Positions 9,972-17,756 of a stretch of DNA of 64,000 nucleotides are shown in pieces. Origin of the DNA: Flavihumibacter sp. UBA7668. GTDB lineage: Bacteria; Bacteroidota; Bacteroidia; Chitinophagales; Chitinophagaceae. The notes below the pieces were generated by a model that was not told where the DNA came from, did not search any database, and was given only the letters and a program-made list of their open reading frames with translations. The stretch covers positions 62,001 to 126,000 of the forward strand of contig NZ_DLHM01000007.1 of assembly GCF_002483205.1 (NCBI RefSeq), in the 5' to 3' direction. Position 1 is the first letter of the stretch. Each line of letters starts with the position of its first letter. The translations under genes and the position numbers were made by a program.

Positions 9972-10001
9972 AGTCACTTCAAATCGATCAAACCGCTATT
10001 C
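9972..10001 (-). promoter_or_regulatory. Shared mannan-locus motif, copy 3 (before GH92)
   Basis: GAATAGC, 13 bases, TGAAGTGACT: the same two blocks and spacing as copy 1 upstream of susC. It lies 32 bases before the chosen GH92 start at 9939, or 11 bases before the alternative ATG at 9960. Confidence 0.6.
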
Positions 10002-10010
10002 GCCTAATAA

Positions 10011-10053
10011 AAAAAGCCGCCTGCTCCTGACCGACCGGGGGAACCTGCGGCTT
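10011..10053 (-). terminator. Rho-independent terminator of the MBL/rhodanese gene
   Basis: On the minus strand AAGCCGC pairs with GCGGCTT, with further partial pairing inside, followed by a run of T. It sits 21 bases after the stop of the MBL/rhodanese gene and separates it from the GH92 promoter region. Confidence 0.75.
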
Positions 10054-10074
10054 ATAACCAACTGCCAGTAAACA

Positions 10075-11496
10075 CTACAACATAGTTTTCGGAGCCTCAT
10101 AGGTAGATTTAGGGAGGGCTGTTTTGGAAAGGGCAGCAAATCCTCCCTGAATATTAATTAATTTATGGAAACCTCTCGCTTTCAGAATGGAGGCAGTAAT
10201 CATGGAGCGATAACCGCCTGCACAATGTATATAATAGGTATTGTTTTTATCCAGCATACTCATATTGGAATTAATAAAATCCAATGGGAAACTCATTGTT
10301 CCTTCAATATGCTGACTAGTGTATTCAGATTCACGACGCACATCCAGCACCTGGAGTTCCTTGTATTTTTCGTACATCCTGACAAAGGAATCCGCATCAA
10401 TTTCTTCAATCTGATCAGTTGGTAGTCCCGCTGCTTTCCAGGCGGCAATTCCACCTTTCAGATATCCCAGCGTATTATCGTATCCTACTCTTGCGAGCCG
10501 GATCACTGCTTCTTCTTCTTTTCCTTCCTCCGTAATCAAGAGGATCGGCTGTTTTAATTCGGTTACAAGTGTTCCAACCCAAGGCGCGAAATTATCATCC
10601 AGTCCAATAAAGATGGCTCCAGGCAGAAATTCCTTTGGAAATTGATTCTTGTTTCTTGTATCAATAACAATTGCTTCTTCCGCTTCCCAAACCAATTGAA
10701 ACTGGCCGGGATCGAGGGCTGTGGTTCCCTTCCGTATGATCTGGTCTATGCTGTTCAAACCTCCTGTAACATTCATGATCACATTATGTGGAAAGTATTG
10801 AGGCGGCGCAACGAGCCCCTCAGTAACTTCTTTAATGAATTCATCCCTTGTCATATCGGCACGAAGGGCATAGTTGTATTTTTTTTGATTTCCCAAGGTA
10901 TCCGTGGTTTCTTTACTCATGTTTTTACCACAGGCACTGCCAGCACCATGTCCAGGAAATACAATGATATCATCGGAGAGTGGCATAATTTTATTCCGCA
11001 AAGAATCGAATAATTGTCCGGCTAAAAACTCCGGCGTGATTTCTTTCTTAACTTTTTGCACCAGATCAGGACGGCCAACATCCCCAATAAAAAGGGTATC
11101 TCCGGTAAAGATGGCCGACTCTTTTCCATTTTCATCAATCAGCAAATAAGTGGTGGATTCCATCGTATGACCTGGCGTATGTAATACCTTGATCTTCAAT
11201 TTTCCAAGTACCAGGATTTCGCCATCCGTTGCAACATGCGCATGATATCCGGGCGCAGCAGTTGGACCAAACACAATAGTGGCACCTGTTTTAGCAGAAA
11301 GATCCAGATGCCCACTTACAAAGTCGGCATGAAAATGTGTTTCCAGAATATATTTAATTTTTGCATTATCCTGTGCAGCCCGGTCTATATAAGGTTTAGT
11401 TTCCCGCAAGGGATCAATTATCATGGCTTCTCCCTCACTCTCAATATAATAGGCTGCTTCTGCCAGACACCCCGTATAAATTTGCTCTATTTTCAT
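10075..11496 (-). CDS. MBL-fold metallohydrolase with two rhodanese domains
   Basis: The 473-residue protein has an N-terminal metallo-beta-lactamase domain with the metal ligands HFHADFVSGH, HTPGHT, GDTLFIGDVGRPD and FPGHGAGSACG, typical of persulfide dioxygenase/glyoxalase-II-like proteins. Two rhodanese domains follow. The first (VIDTRNKNQF) lacks a catalytic Cys; the second has one in IHCAGGYRS. Such proteins act in cytoplasmic sulfane-sulfur handling. The start at 11496 (MKIEQIYTGC) fits the usual family N-terminus; an in-frame ATG at 11514 would add six residues. It is a single-gene unit with its own terminator. Confidence 0.9.
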   Translation of the reverse strand: MKIEQIYTGCLAEAAYYIESEGEAMIIDPLRETKPYIDRAAQDNAKIKYILETHFHADFVSGHLDLSAKTGATIVFGPTAAPGYHAHVATDGEILVLGKLKIKVLHTPGHTMESTTYLLIDENGKESAIFTGDTLFIGDVGRPDLVQKVKKEITPEFLAGQLFDSLRNKIMPLSDDIIVFPGHGAGSACGKNMSKETTDTLGNQKKYNYALRADMTRDEFIKEVTEGLVAPPQYFPHNVIMNVTGGLNSIDQIIRKGTTALDPGQFQLVWEAEEAIVIDTRNKNQFPKEFLPGAIFIGLDDNFAPWVGTLVTELKQPILLITEEGKEEEAVIRLARVGYDNTLGYLKGGIAAWKAAGLPTDQIEEIDADSFVRMYEKYKELQVLDVRRESEYTSQHIEGTMSFPLDFINSNMSMLDKNNTYYIHCAGGYRSMITASILKARGFHKLINIQGGFAALSKTALPKSTYEAPKTML

Positions 11497-11605
11497 GGTG
11501 GTCAATTTTATCATTCAAAGTTGACCATCTTCCTTAATTGCTTTTGTATCCTTTGTTACAAAGCGGTTTGATTTGAATCAGTTCTAGTACTGATATATGT
11601 CATAT

Positions 11606-11635
11606 AAAAAGGGGCCGCATTTCTGCCGCCCCTTT
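11606..11635 (-). terminator. Terminator of the RND efflux operon
   Basis: On the minus strand AAAGGGGC pairs with GCCCCTTT, followed by T's, about 30 bases after the RND pump stop codon. Confidence 0.8.
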
Positions 11636-11659
11636 CACCTTTCACCTTTCACCTTTCAC
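11632..11659. repeat. Four tandem copies of CTTTCAC
   Basis: Four perfect head-to-tail copies of the 7-mer CTTTCAC fill the space between the RND gene's stop and its terminator hairpin. Simple tandem repeats of this kind vary in copy number between strains; no function is visible. Confidence 0.9.
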
Positions 11660-11666
11660 TTCTTCC

Positions 11667-14600
11667 TCACACCCTCCCTTCCGCAATATGCTGGTCAATC
11701 TGACTCTCCAGGTCTTTCTGCGCTTTGATCTCTTTCAGTTTTTTACCATATGCCAATTTGGTAATAAGTACATACAGAACCGGTACAACAAAGATTGCGA
11801 GGGTAGTAGCTGCGATCATTCCTCCAAATACGGTCCATCCGATGGTTCTTCTTGATTCCGCAGCTGCACCTGATGCAAATGCAAGTGGAAGCACCCCAAG
11901 AATAAATGCAAGGGAAGTCATAACGATCGGGCGTAAACGAAGTTGCACTGCCTGTAAGGTTGCATATACCACATCAATTCCCTTATCTACTCTTTCTTTT
12001 GCAAACTCAACAATCAAAATCGCATTTTTAGCGGCCAGCCCGATCAGTGTGATCAAACCGATCTGTGCATAGATATTATTATTAAGCTGCGGCAACAGGG
12101 TCAATGTAAGAATGGATCCAAATGCTCCGATTGGAACCGCAAACAATACGGAGAAGGGAACCGACCAGCTTTCATACAGTGCAGCCAGAAATAGAAATAC
12201 AAAGACCAGAGAAATCATAAAGATAACAGCCTGCTGACTTCCTGCTGCTACCTCTTCCCGGGTTAAACCAGAGAATTCATAGGTGTAACCCGCAGGTAGT
12301 GTGGCAGCAACTTCCTGTAATGCTTCAATTGCCTGCCCGCTACTAAAACCTGGTTTTGCCGCTCCGTTAATCTGTGCAGAACGGAATATATTAAAGTGAT
12401 TTATCACAGCAGGAGTTTCAATTACAGATGTCTTTACTAATGATCCAAGTGGAATCATATTGCCCTGACTGTTGCGCACATAAAACTTCTCCACGCCAGC
12501 CAGAGAGCTTCTGTAATTACTATCCGCCTGACTCACCACCCTGAAATTTCTTCCATAAATATTGAAATCATTGATATAACTACTTCCAAGGAAGTTGGAA
12601 AGAGTGCTGTAAACATCCGATACCTGAACACCCATTTTTTTAGCCTGTTCACGATCCACATCCACTTTATAGGACGGTGTTCTTGCATTGAAGAAAGTAT
12701 ATGCCATGGCAATTTCTGGACGTTGATTCAGTTTACCGACAAATTCATTCACCACCTGTTCAAACTTCTTCACATCATCTGCACCACCGGATTGTTGTAA
12801 CTCAAAGGAGAAACCGGAGGTGGAACCCAATCCGGGTATTGCAGGCGGTGCTATAACCAGAATCCTTGCTTCTTTAATATCAGCTGTAACCGCTCTGATT
12901 TTATTCATCACGTCGGTTGCATGCTGTCCTTTATCTTTTCTGGAATCCCAGGGCTTCAGGTTTACGAAAATGGTACCTGCATTTGATTTATTGGAGAAGC
13001 TGATAATATTCAATCCGGCTAATCCACCCACTACCCTGGATTCAGGGATCGATGAAACGCGTTTAATGAGTTCATTTGCCATTTCCACACTTCGGGTTGT
13101 TGAAGTTGCTTCCGGCATTTCATAGGTTACCAATACACGACCTTCATCTTCTGTCGGAATAAATCCGGTTGGTTTATTTTTGAATAACAAAAACAGGCCT
13201 ACAAAAAGTGCCACCATCATACCCAGTACCCAGGGAGTCCGGCGAATCCAGTGCCCTACAGATTTCGCATAACCACGCGTTACCTTATTGAACCAGTTAT
13301 TAAAACTGAAAAAGAATTTCTCCAGTAGATTTTTCTTTGCATCCGCATCCTTAGTTGGACGCAACATCAAAGTACACAGAGCGGGAGTAAGCGATAATGC
13401 CACAAAAGCCGAAATCAATACAGATACTGCAATGGTGATTGCAAACTGCTGATATAATCTTCCAACGATACCCGGAATAAATCCAACCGGAATAAATACC
13501 GCAGCCAAAATCAATGCAATCGCAATAACCGGCCCGGATATTTCCTTCATCGCTTTCTGAGTGGCCTCTTTTGGCGACATCTTTTCATGATCAATATTAT
13601 GCTGTACCGCTTCAACCACCACAATCGCATCATCCACCACAATACCTATAGCCAATACAAATGCGAAAAGTGTTAGTGTATTAATGGTAAAGCCAAGCGG
13701 ACCAAAGAAAATAAATGTTCCGATCAATGATACCGGGATAGCCAGCAACGGAATAAAGGTTGCTCTCCAGCTCTGAAGGAAAAGAAATACCACCAATACT
13801 ACCAAAATCAATGCTTCCACCAGTGTATGCAATACTTCGTTTATAGAGGCCTCCACTACCGTAACTGTTTCCAATGGTACCACATAATCAACATCCTTTG
13901 GAAAAGTACCTCTTAAATTATCCAGTGCTTTATTGATCCCCTCATAGGTATCCAATGCGTTTGCTCCCGGAGCCTGATAAATCAGCAGGAAGGCAGCAGG
14001 CTTTCCGCCTTCCACCATCGCATTGATGCCGTAATCAAATTTTCCCAGTTCAACCCGCGCAACATCTTTGAGGTAAACTACGGAACCGTCCGCCGGGCGG
14101 GTACGAACAATTATATTCTCAAACTGATCCTTTGTAGTTAAACGGCTATTGGTAAGAATGGTGTATTCAAATGCTTGAATTCCAGGCTGTGGATTTCCTC
14201 CTACCGTACCGGCCGCCACCTGCAGGTTTTGTTCCTGCAAAGCCTGGTTTACTTCTGCAGGAGTCATATTAAGCGCAGCCAGCTTCTCCGGATTTAACCA
14301 GACCCGCATGGCAAAATCATCCGCCCTGGTAAATACATCCCCAACTCCTTTCACCCGCGTAATCGCATCTTTAATATAAAGGTTAACATAGTTTCCTATG
14401 AATGTAGCATCATGGGTTCCATTCGGAGAATAGAAACCAAGTACCATCATCACACTCGGATTTCGTTTTCTAACAGTTAAGCCTAATCGTTTTACTGCAT
14501 CCGGCAAACTGGGTTCTGCCACACTTACCCGGTTCTGTACATCCAGTGTTGCAATATCAATATCGGTACCCACTTCGAAATTGACCGTTATACTGCTTTG

Positions 14601-14861
14601 CCCGCTGGCTGTACTGTTACTGGTCATGTAGGTCATGCCCGGTGTACCATTCACCTGGGTTTCAATAGCGGTAGTAGTGGTTTGTTCCACTGTCTGCGCA
14701 TCCGCTCCAATAAAATTTCCACTGATTGAAACGGTTGGCGGAGTAATATCGGGATATTGCGCAACCGGTAAGTTGATCAGCGAGATCACCCCCACCAGAA
14801 CAATCACCACCGAAATAACAATGGCGGTGACGGGTCTTTTTATAAATATATCTGCTATCAT
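11667..14861 (-). CDS. RND efflux pump, HAE1/AcrB-type inner-membrane transporter
   Basis: The 1064-residue protein has the AcrB architecture: TM1 (AIVISVVIVLVGVISLINLP), the QYPDITPPTV porter start, the TM4 segment GIVVDDAIVVVEAVQHN with the proton-relay Asp pair, a second porter half, and C-terminal TM helices (GLITLIGLAAKNAILIVEFA). It should use the proton gradient to export hydrophobic drugs or similar compounds from the inner membrane and periplasm. It is the last gene of a unit with the adaptor (33 bases upstream), a TolC-like channel and an ArsR regulator. Confidence 0.96.
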   Translation of the reverse strand: MIADIFIKRPVTAIVISVVIVLVGVISLINLPVAQYPDITPPTVSISGNFIGADAQTVEQTTTTAIETQVNGTPGMTYMTSNSTASGQSSITVNFEVGTDIDIATLDVQNRVSVAEPSLPDAVKRLGLTVRKRNPSVMMVLGFYSPNGTHDATFIGNYVNLYIKDAITRVKGVGDVFTRADDFAMRVWLNPEKLAALNMTPAEVNQALQEQNLQVAAGTVGGNPQPGIQAFEYTILTNSRLTTKDQFENIIVRTRPADGSVVYLKDVARVELGKFDYGINAMVEGGKPAAFLLIYQAPGANALDTYEGINKALDNLRGTFPKDVDYVVPLETVTVVEASINEVLHTLVEALILVVLVVFLFLQSWRATFIPLLAIPVSLIGTFIFFGPLGFTINTLTLFAFVLAIGIVVDDAIVVVEAVQHNIDHEKMSPKEATQKAMKEISGPVIAIALILAAVFIPVGFIPGIVGRLYQQFAITIAVSVLISAFVALSLTPALCTLMLRPTKDADAKKNLLEKFFFSFNNWFNKVTRGYAKSVGHWIRRTPWVLGMMVALFVGLFLLFKNKPTGFIPTEDEGRVLVTYEMPEATSTTRSVEMANELIKRVSSIPESRVVGGLAGLNIISFSNKSNAGTIFVNLKPWDSRKDKGQHATDVMNKIRAVTADIKEARILVIAPPAIPGLGSTSGFSFELQQSGGADDVKKFEQVVNEFVGKLNQRPEIAMAYTFFNARTPSYKVDVDREQAKKMGVQVSDVYSTLSNFLGSSYINDFNIYGRNFRVVSQADSNYRSSLAGVEKFYVRNSQGNMIPLGSLVKTSVIETPAVINHFNIFRSAQINGAAKPGFSSGQAIEALQEVAATLPAGYTYEFSGLTREEVAAGSQQAVIFMISLVFVFLFLAALYESWSVPFSVLFAVPIGAFGSILTLTLLPQLNNNIYAQIGLITLIGLAAKNAILIVEFAKERVDKGIDVVYATLQAVQLRLRPIVMTSLAFILGVLPLAFASGAAAESRRTIGWTVFGGMIAATTLAIFVVPVLYVLITKLAYGKKLKEIKAQKDLESQIDQHIAEGRV

Positions 14862-14894
14862 GCTGCTTCTTTATCTGGTTCTGATGAATCTGAA

Positions 14895-16016
14895 TTATTG
14901 TTTTACAGGAGCTGAGGTTGGGGCAGGAACAGATTCAATTTTTGCTCCCTCCCGAAGGTTCTGAACCCCCTGTGTTACAATGGAATCTCCAACCTGCAAT
15001 CCAGTCTTGACAATGATATTGGTACCAATCTGTGTACCAAGTACGACTTTCTGCTGCGATACTGTACTGCTATCGGTTTTCCGGTAAACAAAAAACTCAC
15101 CAAGTTGCTCGGTAACCGCTTTATATGGAATTAAAAGAGATGAACCATTTGTTTGGTTTTTCACCCGAAGTGTACCATTCATTCCCGTGCGGAGACGTTC
15201 TTCTTTATTTGGGAAAACAACCCTTGCTTTAATTGTTCCTGTTTGTGCATCTACTGCACGATCCAGCAAAACCAATCTTCCCGGAACCGGATAATGATCT
15301 TCTCCAAAAGAGAGTACAAAAATGGAATCCTTTGCAGGTTTATTCAGCAATGAAGTAAAATGATAAATCTGCGACTGATCCAGATTAAAATCAACTGCCA
15401 CATCTCCCACTGATGAAACGGTATTCATCAATGTTTGTCCAGCTGTTACAGGGGCACCTGGTTTAACCAGAGAAATTCCGATCACACCATCAAAGGGTGC
15501 GATAACACGGGTATAACGCACACTGGTTTGTGCTGCAGCAATAGCTGCTTTGGCTGCTTCCACCTGCTTTTGCGCAACTTCCAGTGCAGCATCTGCATTA
15601 TCTACCAACTGACGGGCTACCGCATCATTCTTTTGTAATTCATGATAACGATCCGCATCTTTCTGAGCACGGGATAGATTTGCTTCCTGTACATTCAGAT
15701 TGGCAACGGCTTGCTGATAATTCGCGTTATATAATTGGGCATCGATACTATACAACAGCTGCCCTTTTCTTACTTTTTGGCCGTCTTTAAAATGTATCCC
15801 GGTTACAAAACCGCTTACCTGTGGCCTTAATTCCACCTGATCCAGGGCAGTTAAGGTTGCGGGAAATTCTTCATAATAAACCGGACTTCCTTCCTGCACC
15901 GCTTCCAGTGTAACTTTAACTGCGGATGGTACCATTGGTCCTGCCTGCTGTGCTTGCTGTCCGCATGCTGCCAATACAATTGATCCGATAATTGCTGTAT
16001 ATAGTCTGTTTCTCAT
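14895..16016 (-). CDS. RND efflux periplasmic adaptor (AcrA/MFP family)
   Basis: The 373-residue lipoprotein has a lipobox (SIVLAACG). It has the membrane-fusion-protein layout: lipoyl half-motif (EFPATLTALDQVELRPQVSG), a coiled-coil hairpin around residues 85-150 rich in Ala/Gln/Lys, a second lipoyl half (VIAPFDGVIGISLVKPGAPV) and beta-barrel/membrane-proximal domains. It bridges the RND pump and the TolC-like channel across the periplasm. It lies 9 bases after the TolC gene and 33 before the pump gene. Confidence 0.94.
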   Translation of the reverse strand: MRNRLYTAIIGSIVLAACGQQAQQAGPMVPSAVKVTLEAVQEGSPVYYEEFPATLTALDQVELRPQVSGFVTGIHFKDGQKVRKGQLLYSIDAQLYNANYQQAVANLNVQEANLSRAQKDADRYHELQKNDAVARQLVDNADAALEVAQKQVEAAKAAIAAAQTSVRYTRVIAPFDGVIGISLVKPGAPVTAGQTLMNTVSSVGDVAVDFNLDQSQIYHFTSLLNKPAKDSIFVLSFGEDHYPVPGRLVLLDRAVDAQTGTIKARVVFPNKEERLRTGMNGTLRVKNQTNGSSLLIPYKAVTEQLGEFFVYRKTDSSTVSQQKVVLGTQIGTNIIVKTGLQVGDSIVTQGVQNLREGAKIESVPAPTSAPVKQ

Positions 16017-16025
16017 ACCAGTAAA

Positions 16026-17342
16026 TTAATAGTTGATTTGTCCAAGTTCTTTTTGCACATCTACCTTGCTTGCCAATACATTATAGAGCGCTGTATAATA
16101 ATTGATAGTGGCCGTACGCAGATCCGTTTCCGCATTGATTACTTCCAGATAGGTTTTAATTCCATTCCGGTATTGTAATTGAATAACGTCGTATACTTCA
16201 CTTGCAAGTTCCAGGTTTTCTTTCAGTGCCTGGTAATTGATATAGGTACTTTTATAGGTAGCCATCGCCTGAGAATAGGCCGCATTCACTGAGTTTTTCA
16301 AACTCAGCAGATCCAGTTTTGTTCTTTCCAGCTCCCAACTGGCTGCATCAATATTCGCCTTTCTCTTTCCTCCCTGAAATATGGGAAAACCAAGTGTAAT
16401 GGCTGCAAAAGAAGCAGGATAATTCACATTATAGAGTTTGGAAAATTCATTGTTCAGGTAATTCAAATTATATGCTCCATTCAATGACACATTGGGGAGA
16501 TAAGCCCATTTATTATATTTTAAATTGGCCTCCTGCAGTTTCAACTGGGTGGATAATAACTGAAATTCAATCCGGTTATTTAAATCAGGTGCTTCAGAAC
16601 CAGGCAGGCCGATGGAATTTTCCATTGCCAAACTATCATAGCGTAATTGAACCGGGGCCTCTGCCGGATAACCCATCAGCGATTTAAGGAACTCCTGTTT
16701 CGCTTTCAGAATTTCTTCATTCGCAATTTTGGATGCCTTTGCATTATTCAGCGCTATTGTTGCGCGCTTATAATCGGTTTTATCTGCCACCCCTGCATCA
16801 TATTGAAATTTCGCATCCTTCAGGCTGCGTTCAATTCGGTTGATATTCTCTTCCGCCACTCTCACCTGCTGGGTAGTTGCAATCACATCATAATACGCTT
16901 TCGATACCGCCACCACCACATCAATTTTCTGCTGCTCAGTGTATTGCAGGGATTGCTGCAGTACGTCCTGCTTTGTTCTGCGGGCCAGCAACACATCACG
17001 ATTGAAGAGGGTTTGTGATAAGGTAAACTGAAGAGCTGAAACATTATCAACACCTAACTTAACCGGGTTGCCACCAATTATATTGGTTTGTACAACAAAG
17101 TTGTGCTGAAGATTGTAATTGAAATTTACCTGGGGATACCAATCAGCCAGTCGGCTGCGAACATTTGCCGCAGTGATTTTCTGGTCAATTTCTGATTGTT
17201 GTACAAGGGGCTGGTGCTTTAAGGAAAATGCGATCGCCTGTTCCAGATCCAGTTCTTTTGGCAAACTGTCGGGAACAGTCTGTGCAATGCCTTGTAAGCA
17301 CCCCAACAGGAGTGCGGGCAAGATTAGCTTTGTTCTCATCAT
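16026..17342 (-). CDS. TolC family outer-membrane efflux protein
   Basis: The 438-residue protein has a signal peptide ending CLQGIAQ and the internal duplication of TolC/OEP proteins: two long alpha-helical segments separated by beta strands (LQFTLSQTLFNRDVLLARR, ITLGFPIFQGGKRKANIDA). It forms the outer-membrane exit duct for the RND pump encoded in the same unit. A second ATG three bases downstream could also start translation. It follows the ArsR gene by 30 bases. Confidence 0.94.
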   Translation of the reverse strand: MMRTKLILPALLLGCLQGIAQTVPDSLPKELDLEQAIAFSLKHQPLVQQSEIDQKITAANVRSRLADWYPQVNFNYNLQHNFVVQTNIIGGNPVKLGVDNVSALQFTLSQTLFNRDVLLARRTKQDVLQQSLQYTEQQKIDVVVAVSKAYYDVIATTQQVRVAEENINRIERSLKDAKFQYDAGVADKTDYKRATIALNNAKASKIANEEILKAKQEFLKSLMGYPAEAPVQLRYDSLAMENSIGLPGSEAPDLNNRIEFQLLSTQLKLQEANLKYNKWAYLPNVSLNGAYNLNYLNNEFSKLYNVNYPASFAAITLGFPIFQGGKRKANIDAASWELERTKLDLLSLKNSVNAAYSQAMATYKSTYINYQALKENLELASEVYDVIQLQYRNGIKTYLEVINAETDLRTATINYYTALYNVLASKVDVQKELGQINY

Positions 17343-17372
17343 TTATTTTATTACGCGTCTACTATGGCCTGC

Positions 17373-17648
17373 CTAACCGGCAATCGTTTTTAGCTTTTTG
17401 GAGTATTTTTCAAAAAGCTCAGTATTCAGGATGTACGTGTAGTTGCGACCGGATTTTTCAGGTTCGATCAAACCAGCTTCCACCAGAGTTTTAATATGGT
17501 GACTAACAGAAGGTTGTGCCAGGTCCAGGTGTTGAACAATGGCGGCGCATTCCAATACACCCTTTTTCTTCGAAATGGCTTCGAGGATTCGGAGGCGATT
17601 CAAATCGCCCAACGCCTTTGACACTTTCTCAAACTGTTTCCAATCCAT
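17373..17648 (-). CDS. ArsR family winged-helix transcriptional regulator
   Basis: The 91-residue protein is a single winged helix-turn-helix domain: KALGDLNRLRILEAI, the recognition-helix segment LAQPSVSHHIKTLVEAGLI and wing SGRNYTYIL. The Cys in VLECAAIVQHL is at the position of the ArsR-type helix-3 CxC metal site, but the second Cys is missing, so the inducer may not be a metal. As first gene of the efflux unit it probably represses its own operon and responds to a pump substrate (inference). Confidence 0.9.
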   Translation of the reverse strand: MDWKQFEKVSKALGDLNRLRILEAISKKKGVLECAAIVQHLDLAQPSVSHHIKTLVEAGLIEPEKSGRNYTYILNTELFEKYSKKLKTIAG

Positions 17649-17670
17649 TCCGCTAATTCATTGAAGGATG

Positions 17671-17700
17671 CAAATGTATTGATTTAATAAGTGGACAAAG
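17671..17700 (-). promoter_or_regulatory. Bacteroidota-type promoter of the ArsR-efflux operon
   Basis: The -7 box TACATTTG is a perfect TAnnTTTG match and lies 22 bases before the ArsR start. A TTTG (-33 type) is found 17 bases upstream, slightly short of the usual spacing. Self-repression by ArsR would act here. Confidence 0.65.
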
Positions 17701-17756
17701 ACAATCCATTTCCAACTATTTCAGGGAAAAAATAAAGATTGTTGGTTATTAACGTT

